Origin: Flaccisagitta enflata
Taxonomy: Eukaryota > Chaetognatha > Sagittoidea > Aphragmophora
Length of the DNA stretch: 64,000 nt
Assembly (NCBI GenBank): GCA_965153355.1
Contig: OZ231127.1
Span: 64,604,001 to 64,668,000, forward strand
Direction: 5' to 3'
The position numbers and the translations under genes were made by a program. The notes beneath the pieces were generated by a model. That model was not told the DNA's origin. It ran no database searches and saw nothing but the letters and a program-made list of their open reading frames with translations. The number at the start of each line of letters is the position of its first letter. Position 1 is the stretch's first letter. Shown here one piece after another: positions 1-12,289 of this stretch.

Positions 1-79
1 CATTGCTTCGATACTGAAAAAAATAGAAAACAGATAGACACTTTGATTAAAACGAGTCAAATTCGCATATGTTCGCGTA

Positions 80-579
80 CACTTTTTTTTTTTTTTATAA
101 GAACGTCATTTTTTGAGCAAGCCTTCAATGTTCTTAAATTTTGAGCAGTTTTAAGGTTTGAATGTTCTTAAATTGTTCTTAATTTAAATATACTTTTTAA
201 CCTTCAATTAAGAACGTTCTTAATTAGATTTCAGTTTCTCATTAAGGAGAAAATGAAAGAAAATGTCAATGAAACAATAAAGTAGCAGATTTTAACTTTT
301 TAAATGAATTACGATCAATAAAAGTAGAAAAATATGCTAAATAAAGAGAGACATGATTTGCTGAACAGAAGAGATACAGAGTCTGTTCAGTTACAAAGAA
401 CAATTGATTAAAAAAAAGCCCAGGAAAAAAATGTTCTTAGATTTTTAGGATTTTAAGCCTAATGTTCTTAAATTTTTTAAGAAATGAAGCATTCCAATGT
501 TCTTTTCATGTTCTTAAATTTTTAACAATTTGAAGCCTAACGTTCTTATAAACTTGGTTCTTATAAAAAAAAATAAGTG
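80..579. mobile_element. AT-rich TA-flanked MITE, copy 1
   Basis: Inverted ends CACTTTTTTT..ATAAGAAC and GTTCTTATAA..AAGTG are flanked by TA (78-79, 580-581). The interior is A/T-rich with repeated TTCTTAAATT words and no coding potential. The TA duplication suggests mobilisation by a Tc1/mariner-type transposase (inference). Confidence 0.75.
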
Positions 580-1698
580 TACCCCCGAAAGACGTCACGA
601 CCATTCAAGATTCATCGGTCAGTCCGTCGGTGTGGAAAAGCTGAACCAGTCACGCCTCTACATCCAGATCATGCAAAAAACAAAATTGTTTATTTACCTT
701 TTATGAGATCCAGGAGAGGCAGAGGGTCGATTGGGTGATAAGTCGATGTCTAAGTTACCAGACGCCTGAATGACAATCAAAATGAACGAACACCGATTTT
801 AGGCAGACAATCAAAATGAACGAACACCAATTTTAGCAAGACAATGAAAGACGCACAAAAATGAATGATATAAAATCGCCACCAGAAATTTGCCCCTATG
901 AATTAAATGCAGAGGAAATAAAAATTGCGGTCGAAGATAGTAAGAATATGTTTTTGCGGTGATACCGCAATGTAATCAAACAGTGTTGAAAATAGTCAAA
1001 CTGGGTGTTTGCTCGGTTGCCAGGATCTTAGCGTCGGTTATTCTGACATTGAAAATCGAACAGAGTGACACTGACAAGGATTTACTCAACCTTCATTCGA
1101 TCCCTAAACTGAACTGTCTGAGTCACTTCAAGAAATGAGAAGGTTGGGACTTTGAATCTAGAATTTTAGATCGGAATACAAAGACTTGGATTCTTCCGCT
1201 ACCCTCTATTTCAAAACCTAACCTCTTAGAGAGAAAACTCGATTCATTCCCCAAAATCTGAATTTTAGGTCTAATATCAATGGAAAGCTCAATTTTTGTA
1301 ATTTTCATACCATACATTTCAAAAGTTTGGAATTTCCTTTTACTCTCTGAACTGAATATAGAGTAGTTATTTCAAAACCTTTACTACTTTTGCTTTATCA
1401 AAAATCGTTTCTCTTCCATTTAAAAAAAATTCGAAAGGCCACATTTGCATAATACAGTGGAATAAATCATTATGCTGATATTTTTTAAAATAACTACTGT
1501 TTGTTTCTTTTTCATTGTAGAATTGTGGATCTGCTCTTTGAGTGAACTTTTCTTAGTTGATATTTCGATATTTGGATCCATTTTTACAAATACCATAACT
1601 ATTTTTTACAAATTACAAATAATTGTCTTTTTAGCAACAAAACTACAGAGGATTTTAGCGATTTTTTTGTGATTTCTGTGGTAACATTAAAGCAAAAA
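580..1698. other. AT-rich stretch without recognisable gene
   Basis: I see no coding potential. There is a short tandem duplication at about 771-838 (two ~36-bp copies containing AATCAAAATGAACGAACACC). If the EML gene continues left, this is intronic. Confidence 0.5.
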
Positions 1699-1745
1699 AG
1701 CTTCAAAATTACAGTCCCCGACTGGGGACTGTAATTTTTGAAGCT
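1699..1745. repeat. Near-perfect hairpin
   Basis: GCTTCAAAATTACAGTCCCC is followed by GA and then by its near-perfect complement, a stem of about 21 bp around a tiny loop. It is followed by a second GTC/GAC-type word at 1892-1908. Confidence 0.75.
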
Positions 1746-1888
1746 TTCTCGTCGCGTAAACGCGACTCGAGAAGATACACGACAAAAGAAAAAAAAAAAT
1801 TCAAAAAAATTTCAAAAAAAAAAAAAAACAAAAAAAAAATTTCAAAAAAAAAAAAAATAAAAAAAAAATAAAAAAAAAGCTTAAAAAC

Positions 1889-2235
1889 AACAGTCCTCGA
1901 CTGTAGTCTATTTGGTGTCTGACCGCTACTCAGTCTGACCCGGCTACTCAGTCTGACCTGGCTACTCAGTCTGACCCGCTACTCAGTCTGACCGGCTACT
2001 CAGTCTGACTTGGCTACTCAGTCTGATCCGGCTACTCAGTCTGATCCGGCTACTCAGTCTGACCCGGCTACTCAGTCTGACCCGGCTACTCAGTCTGACC
2101 CGGCTACTCAGTCTGACCCGGCTACTCAGTCTGACCCGGCTACTCAGTCTGACCCGGCTACTCAGTCTGACCCAGCTACCAATTGCATACCTTAAAGTCC
2201 AAAAAAAAAATCATTTCAAAAAAAAAAAAATTTTC

Positions 2236-2267
<32 letters not shown>

Positions 2268-3020
2268 TAAAAAAAAACCATTTAAAAAAAAAAAAAATTT
2301 TCAAAAAAAAATAATTTTAAAAAAAAAAAATAAAAATAAAATTTAAAAAAAAAAATTTCAAAAAATTTTTTTCTCAAAAAAAAAATTGTTTCGAAAAAAA
2401 AATAAAAATTTTTCCGAAAAAAAAATATTAAGTCCAAGAAATAATGTTACTAGATACATCATAAATACCCTTATATTTTCTTAACCAATACTCAGAATTT
2501 ACTGAAATCTTGCAGGGGAGCTTTAATTGATGCAATGAACCTTCACAACAAGTTTGAACAACATTGGTGAACCTTTACTACCATTCCCCAATGTAAATTG
2601 CAAAAGTCTAGGAATTAATATTACTAGCAAAATACCCTTATATTTTCTAAACCAATACTCAGAATTATCTGAAATCTTGCAGGGGAGCTTTAATGGATGC
2701 AATAAACCTTCACAACAAGTTTGAATAACATTGGTGAACCTTTACTACCCTTCCCCTATATAAATTGCACAAGTCCAGGAATTAATATTACTACCAAAAT
2801 AATAGGCAAAGGGTATTAAATACTTATGAATGTTGTTGAAAGTTGGTACACAGGTTAGTAATATCCTAAAAATAACACTGACCAAGTTTCATCAACATCT
2901 GAGTTGTGGTTCTCAAGTTTTTAAGGGTTGACACAACAAACAAACGACAAACGACGACTCACTACACGATCAAGGCTATGTTATAGTCCTCGACGTAAAC
3001 TGATCGTCGAGGACAAAAAA
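1889..3020 (+). mobile_element. Tandem-repeat element ending in GTCCTCGACG hairpin, copy 1 (pearl-like)
   Basis: It starts AGTCCTCGACTG, then has an 18-bp minisatellite, A-rich tracts and two ~160-bp core repeats (2440-2780). It ends with the 10-bp-stem hairpin GTCCTCGACG/CGTCGAGGAC and an A tract. Microsatellite plus core repeats plus terminal hairpin recalls the pearl family of bivalves; the assignment is by architecture only. Confidence 0.55.
1925..2178 (+). repeat. 18-bp minisatellite, about 14 copies
   Basis: Unit GGCTACTCAGTCTGACCC. Because 18 is a multiple of 3 it yields an open frame with a PATQSD repeat, which I do not regard as a gene. Confidence 0.92.
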
Positions 3021-3026
3021 ATTAAA

Positions 3027-3243
3027 CCTTGAAGTCCATGATGGCATACCTTGAAGTCCATGATGGCATACCTTCAAGTCCATGATGGCACAACTTGAAG
3101 TCCATGATGGCATACCTTGTAGTCCATGATGGCATAGCTTGAAGTCCATGATGGCATACCTTGAAGTCCAGGATGGCATACCTTGAAGTCCATGATGGCA
3201 TACCTTGAAGTCCATGATGGCATACCTTGAAGTCCATGATGGC
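3027..3243 (+). repeat. 22-bp minisatellite, about 10 copies
   Basis: Unit CTTGAAGTCCATGATGGCATAC with scattered substitutions. Confidence 0.92.
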
Positions 3244-3299
3244 AAACCTAAAGAAAATCAGAATGTAATGAATGAGCAGGTAAAAAGTTTCATCAACTC

Positions 3300-4010
3300 A
3301 AATCCTCTATATAAATCGCTTAAGTCCTAGTAACATATTACTATGTATACAAATAAGCTAATATCTCAGACCTCAGATTTAATTCGAATTTTGCAGGGCT
3401 TGTTAATTTAGTACCCTTTAATTGTGTACCAAATTTAAAAAAAATTCACATGGTTTTACTACCCTTTACCTATGTAAATTGCCTAAGTCATAGTAACATA
3501 TTACTACATAAATAAGCTAATATCTCATACACCAGACCTCAGATTTAATTCGAATTTTGCAGGGGTTGTTTATTTAGTATCCTTTACTTGTGTACCAAAT
3601 AAAAAAAAAATTCACAAGGTTTTACTACCCTCTACCTATGTAAATTGCCTAAGACTTAGTAACATATTACTACATAAATAAGCTAATATCTCATACACCA
3701 GACCTCAGATTTGATTCGAATTTTGCAGGGCTTATTTATTTAGTACCCTTTACTTGTATACCAAATTAAAAAAAAATTCACATGGTTTTACTACCCTCTA
3801 CCTATGTAAATTGCCTAAGTCCTAGTAACATATTACTACATAAATAGATAAGCTAATATCTCCTACATCAGACCTCAGATTTAATTCGAATTTTGCAGGG
3901 GTTGTTTATTTAGTACCCTTTACTTGTATACCAAATTAAAAAAAAATTCACATGGTTTTACTACCCTCTACCTATGTAAATTGCCTAAGTCCAGTAAAAT
4001 ATTACTACAA
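3300..4010 (+). repeat. ~178-bp tandem core repeat, about 4 copies
   Basis: Each unit contains CAGACCTCAGATTTAATTCG, TTTTGCAGGG, a TAGTACCCTTTA word and CTATGTAAATTGCCTAAGTC. Confidence 0.85.
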
Positions 4011-4185
4011 AAATAATAGGCAAAGGGTAGTAAAAGTTTATGAATTTTTCTGAAAATTGGTACACAAGCTCCCTTCTGGTTCAGAAGATATGAGAGGGTT
4101 TGACACAGACAGACAGACTACAGACTACGTATCACTGCTACTTCATAGTCACCGACGAAAACTGTTCGTCGGGGACAAAAAAAAA

Positions 4186-4813
4186 AAATAAATAAATAAA
4201 TAAAATATGAAAAACTTTGAAAAGACGCTCATCTTTATGATTTTGGTTTTTCTATTTCATTTGAATAGACTGAAAGGATACTCCCAACTTCTGCTATACA
4301 TGTGAAACACTCAAAGGGAAAGCTTACGGACAGACCAACCAACCGATGGACCGGCCGACATAGTGGCTTATGGTATGTCTATCCAGCGTCCATCCATTAG
4401 TCCCCATCATCAATGATGTATCACTTGAATTCAGAACGAAATTCACTCCACGCAGTGTCACAGCCAGGACGCATCGATGCCCGATCGGGCTTCCTCATTG
4501 GTCATCACTTATCTCTTATACAAGAGCGATAAACACTTTTCAAACATGTGATATCTTTTGGGCCCCCCCCCCCCCAACAATATTCAACATTACCATAGAC
4601 CTGGACATAACGTATAACCAGAGCCCGTGACTAAATTTGAGACTTGATTTGAGAAGAAAGGGCCCATATGGATTTAAAGTGGAATCCCCCACCCCCCAAA
4701 AGAGGACGTGGAAGAGCTCTGAAATTGGTCACATCCCCTCGGTTTATTAAGTCCGATTGGGATATAAGACGTCGACTCGGATCTCTTTATGATGCCAGAC
4801 TGACCGAACCCAC
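4186..4813. other. Unassigned stretch with small HINE fragments
   Basis: Contains a GACC/GACG fragment (4329-4365), a fragment resembling the 5' end of the GCCCGACCGGGC subfamily (4458-4495), and a C tract at 4561-4575. No exon was found. Confidence 0.4.
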
Positions 4814-4959
4814 CTTTCTTAATGAGGATTTGACCGAGTTGGCTGGCGAGGGAGGTCTTGGGGCTTGTTTGACTCCGGCTGTGTAAGTATCAGGCGCGCG
4901 AGAATCAGGCGTCCATCGACCACTACGAGACGATGCGCGATCAGCACCAGGCGTCGACG
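4814..4959 (-). CDS. EML gene, exon 4 (basic Ser/Pro linker)
   Basis: Acceptor ATCCTCAG|CGTCG completes Ala162; donor AGAAAG|GTGGGT ends in phase 0. It encodes residues 163-210, low complexity and basic (R, S, P, T). The next exon, expected to hold the HELP motif, was not found between 1 and 4813. Confidence 0.72.
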
Positions 4960-6970
4960 CTGAGGATATGTTTGAGAGTATTTTAATCAAATAACTGGAT
5001 GAAAGGTAAGGTTTTGACCACATGAAGAGGCAACACCAGAGGAAAGGGTGGGGGGAAGGGAGAAGGAGAATAACTGTTAAGACTTAAGAGGATCGGGAGA
5101 GAGAAATCCGAGGAGAAAGAGCGGAAATGACCAAATTAGGAAAGTATAACGTATATGAAACGAAACGACCACAAGAATTAAAATTGCATTACCACGAACA
5201 TTAATCTGTCACCTAGGCCTATCACCAATGCTTTTAGGCGAATTATCAAGACAGTTACCTTTAAATAGCTTTTTATTGACATCTGATGGAGAAAGGAGAT
5301 ACTACGGAATCACTGAACAGGTAATCTGGTGATACGTTTGAGCTTTTCAATAATTGATAGGCAAATAAAACCCAAACATCATGAGTCAGACAATATGACA
5401 TCGAGCTAGTGTGCTGGTCCAGTATATCACTGATTAGTTGCATGAACAAACTTGTTATTTTTACCTCTTTTGTTAACGATGGGAGGGGTGGGAGTAGCTG
5501 TGCCAAAAGTCGTGCGCATCGGATGAAGACCGCTCGATTTGGACTTCCCGCTTTGTGTGGGAGTGTTGGGCAATATTCTACGTAAAGAAGGCACAGGTAA
5601 TTGCTTAGAAACGCTTCTGCATGTACATGAATAAATGACGTACACCAGAAGTTTCAATTATAATTTCAAAACATTTTCACCGTTTTGATTCGTTATTCAA
5701 ATTCAAATCGTTACGCAAAAACATTAACAACATTATCAACAACCGCAACAAACTATTTAACCACGACAATATCAACAACAATACCATTCTATCAACAACA
5801 ATATCCTTAACAATGTCATTATATATATATATGAAAAACGAGGCCAGATACACGGCTACCCAATTCGCGAGTGGGCAGGGGCCATATTTGAGGTCACTCC
5901 ATTTAGGCAGGAGCAGTGAGGCCAAAAACCGCAAAAAAAAAGTAAATTGTGATGGACGAACCGACGGATGGACCGACGGACCAACAAAGCGGGGTATAGA
6001 GTCGCGTCAAAAAATAAACAAATAACTACAAAAACGATGGCCAAACCAACAAGAACAACAACCCTACCAAAGTCAACCATAACGTCAACCAGCCCAATAG
6101 GCAAACAGTCGCGTCCTCCGATTAAAAATTACACAATTACCTACATATATAATCCTTTCCTCCCTCCCTCCTTTCTTCACCTCCTTCCTTCCTCCCTACC
6201 TTAAACAAGGCCAAGTAGGCCAATAAGATGCGACGTGTGGATAGTCGAACTAATATGTTACCGACCGACCGACCAACCAACCAACTGACCGACACTGCAC
6301 AGCCAGTTATAGAATTTAGAAATATGATGGGAGGTCAGATGGACGGACGGACCGATAGAGCATCATGTATAGTAGCGTGCACGCGACTAAAAACATCATG
6401 GGCCAAACATATAGCGTTAAAAACAACAACGTAAAAAACAACAACAAAAACAACGACAACGTAAAAAAAATAACGTAAACAACAGCAAAAACAACAACGT
6501 AAAAACAACAACGTAAACAAAAACAACAACAACAAAAACAATGACAACGTAAAAAACAACAATGTAAAAAACAACATAAACAACAACAATGAAAACAACG
6601 ACGTAAACAACAACAACAACGACGTAACAACAACAATTTAAAAAACAACAACAACATAAACAAAAAACAATGTAAACAAAAACAACAACGTAAACAACAA
6701 CATAAACAGCAATGTTAACAACAACAACAACAAAAACAACAACAACAACAACAACAACAACACAACATCGTAGACGACAACAACGTAGACGACAACAACT
6801 ACAACAACAACGTAAAAAACGTAAAAAACAACATTAACAACATAAACAATCATAACGTCATAAGCCACAACACCGTCAGCGACAACAACAACGACAGCAG
6901 CGACAACAACAACGACAGCAACGACAACAACAACGACAGCAACGACAGCAACAACAACAACAACGACAGC

Positions 6971-7035
<65 letters not shown>

Positions 7036-9508
7036 CCAATACAAAACAGCCCGAATCGATTACAAAACGTTCACTGTTCACAAGAAAAGATGTACAGGAC
7101 ATTTGACCTCACCTGTGATTTTGCGTTTCGACGATCGACAGTCTTCTGAGCGCATCAGCCAACGCGCTCTTCAGACATTGAATTTCGTCGTCTTGTAGAG
7201 AGACTTTCTTTTCCAAGAATGAGATTCTGTCGTCCAACTCTTGAGGATCGTCCAGTCCATCTGAACAAAACAAATACGAACACAATCCAGTTTCCGTCAT
7301 TGAATCGTCCGATGTCATTTTGCCGTGTTTTTTTTAGTTTTTGTTGCGTTTTGTTTTTGTTATAATGATATGAAGTATCGCATTCACTTCAGTTTCTCAG
7401 TTTCCTTTCTTCATGTGTACAGAAAAGCCTATTCTCAGACCAAAAAAACCTTCCATCATGTCATCATGACCACACGAGTGTTATTCTCCAGCACGGGCAG
7501 TGCAGATATGTTTTTTAGGAATTATGGATTTAAAAACCGCCGCAGATTAGGAGTCTGGCTAATCTGGTGTGTCTCTGATCATGGAGGACAATTTCGTTAT
7601 GAAGACATTTCCGCCGCATTCACTAATTATGGGCAACAACCGCTGATCAAACGCTGAGAGAACGACCCGAATCGGAATAAAGTAAGGACGAGACCGCAGA
7701 TAATACACAAAAACGCAAGGCGCAGAATTTCTTTACGTCCTTTACGTCAAAACCAAAAAGAATCCAAATACAAACACAAAAATATCGATCGCTAGAGTCC
7801 GTTCGGTCTCGACGAAGTGATCAACAGGGCGCTGCAAATGAGATACATCAACAACGTAAAACGAGAAACAATCTAATCTTACAGTCAACGATGCAATTCT
7901 GATAGTCGAAAAAAAGATCAAATCCTCATTCAACTGAAGACGCAAAAACAAATATCCGAGTGAGCAGCACCTTGTCCCCTGGGAACATATTTATTGGCTA
8001 GGGACAATGTTCCTCTGAGAGTTTTTTTTTTCTCTTCTCGTCGATGAAATTTCATCCAAGGCAAAGAGTTAAAATTTGAAATTTGAGATAAAGTAAACAC
8101 AAAAAATGAAGGGAGGGTCTTGTAATCGTCTGAACGGAGCAGTTGTTCATTTGGCTAGCAGAAAAAAAATCTTATACCTCATTCAACCTCCCCCCTTACA
8201 TAAATTGAACTCCGCAAAATTCACAAAAATGGCCCCTAATGAATAATTGAATATTTTTCTGATACCAATGGAAAAACGTCATCAAAAAATGTACACAGAC
8301 ACAAACCGCGCTCACAGTCACAAATAGACAGACACCGACAGACACACAGATAGACACACAGACAGATACACAGACAGACACACAGACACAAAGACAGACA
8401 CACAGACAGACACAAAGACAGACAAAAGTTCCAAGGACGGGCGGACAAAGCCTTAAACAGAGTTCTGTGGCCGCAACTGACAAACAAAGAGATAACAAAA
8501 ATAATTGAAAATACGTTTTGGATAAACAACCATCAGGGAGAATGATGACAATTGCAAACAATCTTGGGTAAGCAAGCCCGTTGATGGATTCATGCGACAA
8601 CGAAAATGAGAATCCTTACCCTTAGTGGATCTGGAACAACACGATGACGACAAACACAGCAGTACGTCCTGAAACTTGATGACAGTAATACCGTGCTTAC
8701 AAGGAAAACATGAGGATGAAATACATTAGCAGATGGGCAGGCAGGGGCTGAGGGGCATTCAAGCCTTTTTCCCCCTTACGCGCATGACCAGTATGTTCCG
8801 CATCCCAGTGTTGTAGAGCCTATCGGCGCCTTAAAATTCAAGATAAACCATCAACTTGCTATGACGGTAAGCCATCAATTTGCTATGACAACAAGGTAAG
8901 CCATCGACTTCGTGTCATCGACCATATTTTTTCAATACTCGATAACTTTCCAGGACAAAATTTTTGTTACTGACGATATTCACAAATGCTGAAAGAAGTA
9001 TTTGTAACATGCTAGCGGTCGTGTGGTTGGTCTAATTATGTTTGCTTGGTTTATTGAAATACCAAAATGAAATATTGTAAAACGAATATAGACAATAAAT
9101 CCTGAGACTGCTATATAAATTCATCAAGACAGCAATATGCTAATTAGTTTTCGGGAAAGTTGTTTCACAAGCGAATGTATATGAAAGAAAACAAATGAAC
9201 AATAACAATGCAGTTAGTGTGAATCAGTTAGAGAAAAATAAGGCCGAATATACGGCTACTCCAACCTGGTGGGGAGGGCCAGGGCCATATTTGGGGCCAT
9301 TAGAGCATTTGGATAGGAGCAGTGAGGCTAAAAACCCTGAAAACATAAAAAGTAAACCAACCAACAGACCAGCTTATTGGACGGACGAAGTGGGGTGTAG
9401 AGTCACGTAGCACGCGACTTAAAAACACAGGATAAGTAGTAGAAGATGAAGAAAAAGAAAAAAGAAGCAAAAAGAGAAGGTAAAAGAAAAAAAAATAACA
9501 ACAGCAGC

Positions 9509-9540
<32 letters not shown>

Positions 9541-9742
9541 CCCTACCAAGTTACCAACCTGCGGAGAAAGACATGGATGCCGCGCTGGCAGGCAGCGGGT
9601 CAACGCTTTTATCGAGGAAGTTGTTGTTGATTTGCTGCAGCGGTGGTGACTGCGGCTGCGGTGAAAGCGGCGCCGTCGACGAGGGGGGCGTGACGTCATC
9701 GCCGCTGTGATGCGCCCCGTTGCCGTTCACGTATGAGGTCAT
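4814..9742 (-). CDS. EML family microtubule-associated protein, N-terminal part (4 exons, continues past left edge)
   Basis: Four minus-strand exons (9742-9559, 7260-7113, 5616-5465, 4959-4814) join with matching phases (1, 2, 1) into 210 residues. Residues 1-61 are Ser/Pro-rich. Residues 68-109 are a coiled coil whose core DDEIQCLKSALADALRRL closely resembles the N-terminal trimerisation coiled coil of EML1/2/4. Residues 111-210 are a basic Ser/Pro/Thr-rich linker, as in EML proteins, where this region binds microtubules. The HELP motif and WD40 propellers that follow in the family are not in this window; exon 4 ends in phase 0 at AAG|GTGGGT, so the gene should continue left of position 1. 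EML proteins bind and organise microtubules in the cytoplasm and spindle. The start is the only Met ahead of the Ser/Pro segment; an upstream 5'UTR exon is possible. Which EML paralogue it is cannot be decided from this part. Confidence 0.88.
5465..5616 (-). CDS. EML gene, exon 3 (basic linker)
   Basis: Acceptor CATGCAG|AAGCG supplies the third base of Arg111; donor AAAAGAG|GTAAAA leaves phase 1. It encodes a Lys/Arg/Ser/Pro-rich stretch (residues 112-161) with little hydrophobic content, as expected for the microtubule-binding linker. Confidence 0.75.
5837..6013 (+). mobile_element. HINE-like element
   Basis: Starts AACGAGGCCAGATACACGGC; internal GACCGACGGA tract; 3' hairpin degenerate (GTCGCGTCAAAAA). 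It lies in intron 2 of the EML gene. Confidence 0.7.
6204..6393 (+). mobile_element. HINE-like element, AAGTAGGCC subfamily
   Basis: Starts AACAAGGCCAAGTAGGCCAA, carries GACCGACCGACCAACC, and ends GCGTGCACGCGACTAAAAA. In EML intron 2. Confidence 0.72.
6421..7035. repeat. (AAC)n-rich tract with ACG interruptions
   Basis: More than 600 bp of AAC trinucleotides with AACG variants, becoming pure toward 6960-7035, 80 bp from EML exon 2. Poly-Val, poly-Leu and poly-Cys frames here are artefacts. Confidence 0.95.
7113..7260 (-). CDS. EML gene, exon 2 (coiled coil)
   Basis: Acceptor TTTTGTTCAG|ATGGAC, donor ATCACAG|GTGAGG. It encodes residues 62-110 plus two bases of codon 111. Regular hydrophobic heptads (I74, L77, V81, I88, L91, L95, L99, L102) form the EML trimerisation coiled coil. 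An ATG lies further upstream in the same open frame (7316-7318), but the strong acceptor and matching phase make the spliced form more likely. Confidence 0.9.
7261..9237. other. EML intron 1, mostly unique sequence
   Basis: Holds an ACACAGACAG-type tract (8290-8425) and a small GCCATCAATTTGCTATGAC duplication (8840-8910). I see no exon on either strand. Confidence 0.45.
8290..8425. repeat. (ACACAGAC)-type microsatellite
   Basis: Imperfect ACAGACAC/CAGA repeats. Confidence 0.85.
9239..9425 (+). mobile_element. HINE-like element
   Basis: Starts ATAAGGCCGAATATACGGC and ends GTCACGTAGCACGCGACTTAAAAA; the GACC tract is short. In EML intron 1. Confidence 0.7.
9495..9540. repeat. (AAC)n microsatellite
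   Basis: Immediately inside the 5' end of EML intron 1. Confidence 0.9.
9559..9742 (-). CDS. EML gene, coding exon 1
   Basis: Starts at the ATG complementary to 9740-9742 and encodes 61 residues rich in Ser, Pro and Gln. It ends TCCGCAG|GTTGGT in phase 1. The exon is GC- and CpG-rich compared with the flanking AT-rich sequence. A (GTT)n tract, read on the minus strand, begins just inside the intron. Confidence 0.8.
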
Positions 9743-10465
9743 TATGTGTGTGAAGATAAATTGGCGTAGGAGTTAGGAGGGAGAGTTTTGTCTGGTATGG
9801 AAGGGGGTTAGGGGAGGGGGTTGGGAGAAGGGGTCAGGGGGGGGGGAAGCACCGATCGAGTGTGTCTCAGTGGGAGAGACTGCGATAAGCTGATAATTGA
9901 ATTTTGTGGAAAGGAATTCCAATAGATTCTTGGAATATGAGGAAATGGAGAGCGCGGGCGTCTCTCGGTAAGTGATGACTAGATGGATGGAATAAAATCA
10001 ATGACGATTGTGGTGGCTTTCTTGATGTCGTCGTTGTAATTTAATGATAATTTGTCATTGTTTAAGTTTTTAAGTTGTTTTTTTTTTCTGTTCCACGAGA
10101 TTGTCAAACTTTATCATGCAGCAAACTTGATTCAATGTCCAGACGCAGATTGTATATCAAGATGTAGCGTGGGAATAAAACGAGAGGATCGCTCACGAGT
10201 CACGACATTTTATTTCTTAAGCAGTTTAGGAAATAAGTGATTTATCTTTTTTGTTTTTTCAATCTCAAAGAGTCTCAAAGATATTCCGCCTGAATTCATT
10301 CCGAAGCACAAAAATTGGAGGAAATAGAAGAAATCTCATTTATTTTGATTCGTTTTTCGCGTCTCGATCAAAATCACATCCGTGCTTCTGGGCTTCCGAC
10401 GGCCTATTTAAAAGATTTGTAGAAAAAACAATGTTAATGAAGTGTGATATATTCTATCATATTGA
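9743..10465. other. Region upstream of the EML start
   Basis: G-rich at 9770-9850 (G runs up to 11), then AT-rich. It could hold the promoter and 5'UTR of the EML gene; I see no specific site. Confidence 0.35.
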
Positions 10466-10727
10466 CAGTTAGTGGACTAAAGGGAATTGGTTTGTAAGTG
10501 GATGAATTTCATTCAATAAATGATAATCAATCGCCAGATACTTGTCAAGCGCTTGTTAGTGAATGGGGAACCTACAAACATACTAATTGAAAATTGACTG
10601 ACCAACATGAATTTTTTTTGCGCATGTAAAAAAAGTTCAGTCGACTTACAAAGTTTGTCCTCTAACTATCAGAATATTAATATACTATATGATCTCAATC
10701 ACAAGTTAATGGCTTGTCCACTAACTG
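10466..10727. mobile_element. Short MITE with CAGTTAGTGGAC ends
   Basis: The left end CAGTTAGTGGACTAA is inverted at the right end TTGTCCACTAACTG, followed by TA; the left flank reads GA instead of TA. A related word TTTGTCCTCTAACTATCAG lies inside. Confidence 0.5.
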
Positions 10728-11092
10728 TAACACTGTCAATATCTACATTTGCAATGAGGAAATAAGTAAAGAAATGACATTTAAATGAGTAACTACATAC
10801 ATAAAAATTAATGCACGCTTAAGTCGGATTTCCCATTATGATTATTTATTATTAATATTTGCTCGGCTCCTCGACGGCACGATGGCACCTTTGAAGTTGG
10901 AAGGATAAGAAAAAAAAGACAGAATAGTTTTTAAAAAAGGAAGAATAGAAAAAAAAACGAGATAAAAAAAGTTTCGGGAAAAGGTGAAAGCAACCAAAGT
11001 TTTTTGTTGGCAGTTTCGCGAGCCCAAAAAGAAAGGAGAAAACTTTTTTCCCTGGCCCGACAAGCCACGCTGGGAATTGTCTCTTGAAGGCG

Positions 11093-11100
<8 letters not shown>

Positions 11101-11160
<60 letters not shown>
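11101..11160. repeat. (GA)n microsatellite
   Basis: Pure GA dinucleotides. Confidence 0.97.
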
Positions 11161-11163
<3 letters not shown>

Positions 11164-11281
11164 GATGCTATTGCGCTTTCTTGGAGTTCAGGATATAAGG
11201 ATATTTGTCCGTCTAAAATTTTGCCCAAGGGTTAGCTGAATCTTTTGTAAACCTCAGTTTACGATGTGAAATAATAAAGGC

Positions 11282-11546
<265 letters not shown>

Positions 11547-11685
11547 ACTCCAAATGACGTAAAATTGTAAAGAGACGAGACTGAATTGTTGTCATTAGCT
11601 AGGGATAACCGAGCAAGTCACGACAGAATACAAGATTGTAGCAATCTGAAAGAACCGTTGGAGACCAATTACATTTGGCACGGCA

Positions 11686-11816
<131 letters not shown>

Positions 11817-12075
11817 CGTGGAGGAAAGAAATACATAAGGAAAAAAAATGCATGAATGTAAAAAGATGAAGAAACGAATGAAAGAAAGAAAAAAAAAGAA
11901 AGAAAGAAAAAAAGAAATAAAGGAAAAGAAAAAAAAGAAAGCCGATAGAAAGAGAGATTGACTGAAAGAGTGAGAAAAAGAATAGAAGCGTGAAGGATGA
12001 CAGCGGCCTACAAAAGCGACCCTCAACGGGGGTTCCAAGATCAGCAACTTGTCAAACTAGTTGCTAGAAAAATAT

Positions 12076-12180
<105 letters not shown>

Positions 12181-12289
12181 CGAAAGACGAACAAGTATAT
12201 AGGAGAGATAGACCGAAACGCAGACTGATAGAGACCGACTAAGAGAGACAGACAGACAGACTGACAGACAGACAGGCAAGGTGTCCCCA

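Larger units (their letters stand above)
3023..4185 (+). mobile_element. Tandem-repeat element ending in GTC..GAC hairpin, copy 2 (pearl-like)
   Basis: A 22-bp minisatellite, then about four ~178-bp core repeats (3300-4010), a CAGA tract, and the terminal hairpin GTCACCGACG/CGTCGGGGAC with an A tract. It lies directly behind copy 1. Confidence 0.55.

Noticed and set aside
2010-2195. Open frame with PATQSD repeats
   Set aside because: The 18-bp minisatellite is a multiple of 3, so the open frame is automatic; A-rich tracts follow.
3027-3243. Possible CRISPR-like array
   Set aside because: Units are directly adjacent with no spacers, in a eukaryotic context; an ordinary minisatellite.
1-4813. 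Search for the EML HELP/WD40 exons
   Set aside because: No minus-strand segment resembling the HELP motif (RGRP context) or WD repeats was found, so none is annotated.
6638-7102. Minus frame of 154 codons rich in Val, Leu and Cys
   Set aside because: Translation of the (AAC)n/(GTT)n tract; no non-repetitive coding content.
7325-7657. Plus frame of 110 codons
   Set aside because: Non-repetitive, but no domain recognised, no splice context, and it lies in an EML intron on the opposite strand.
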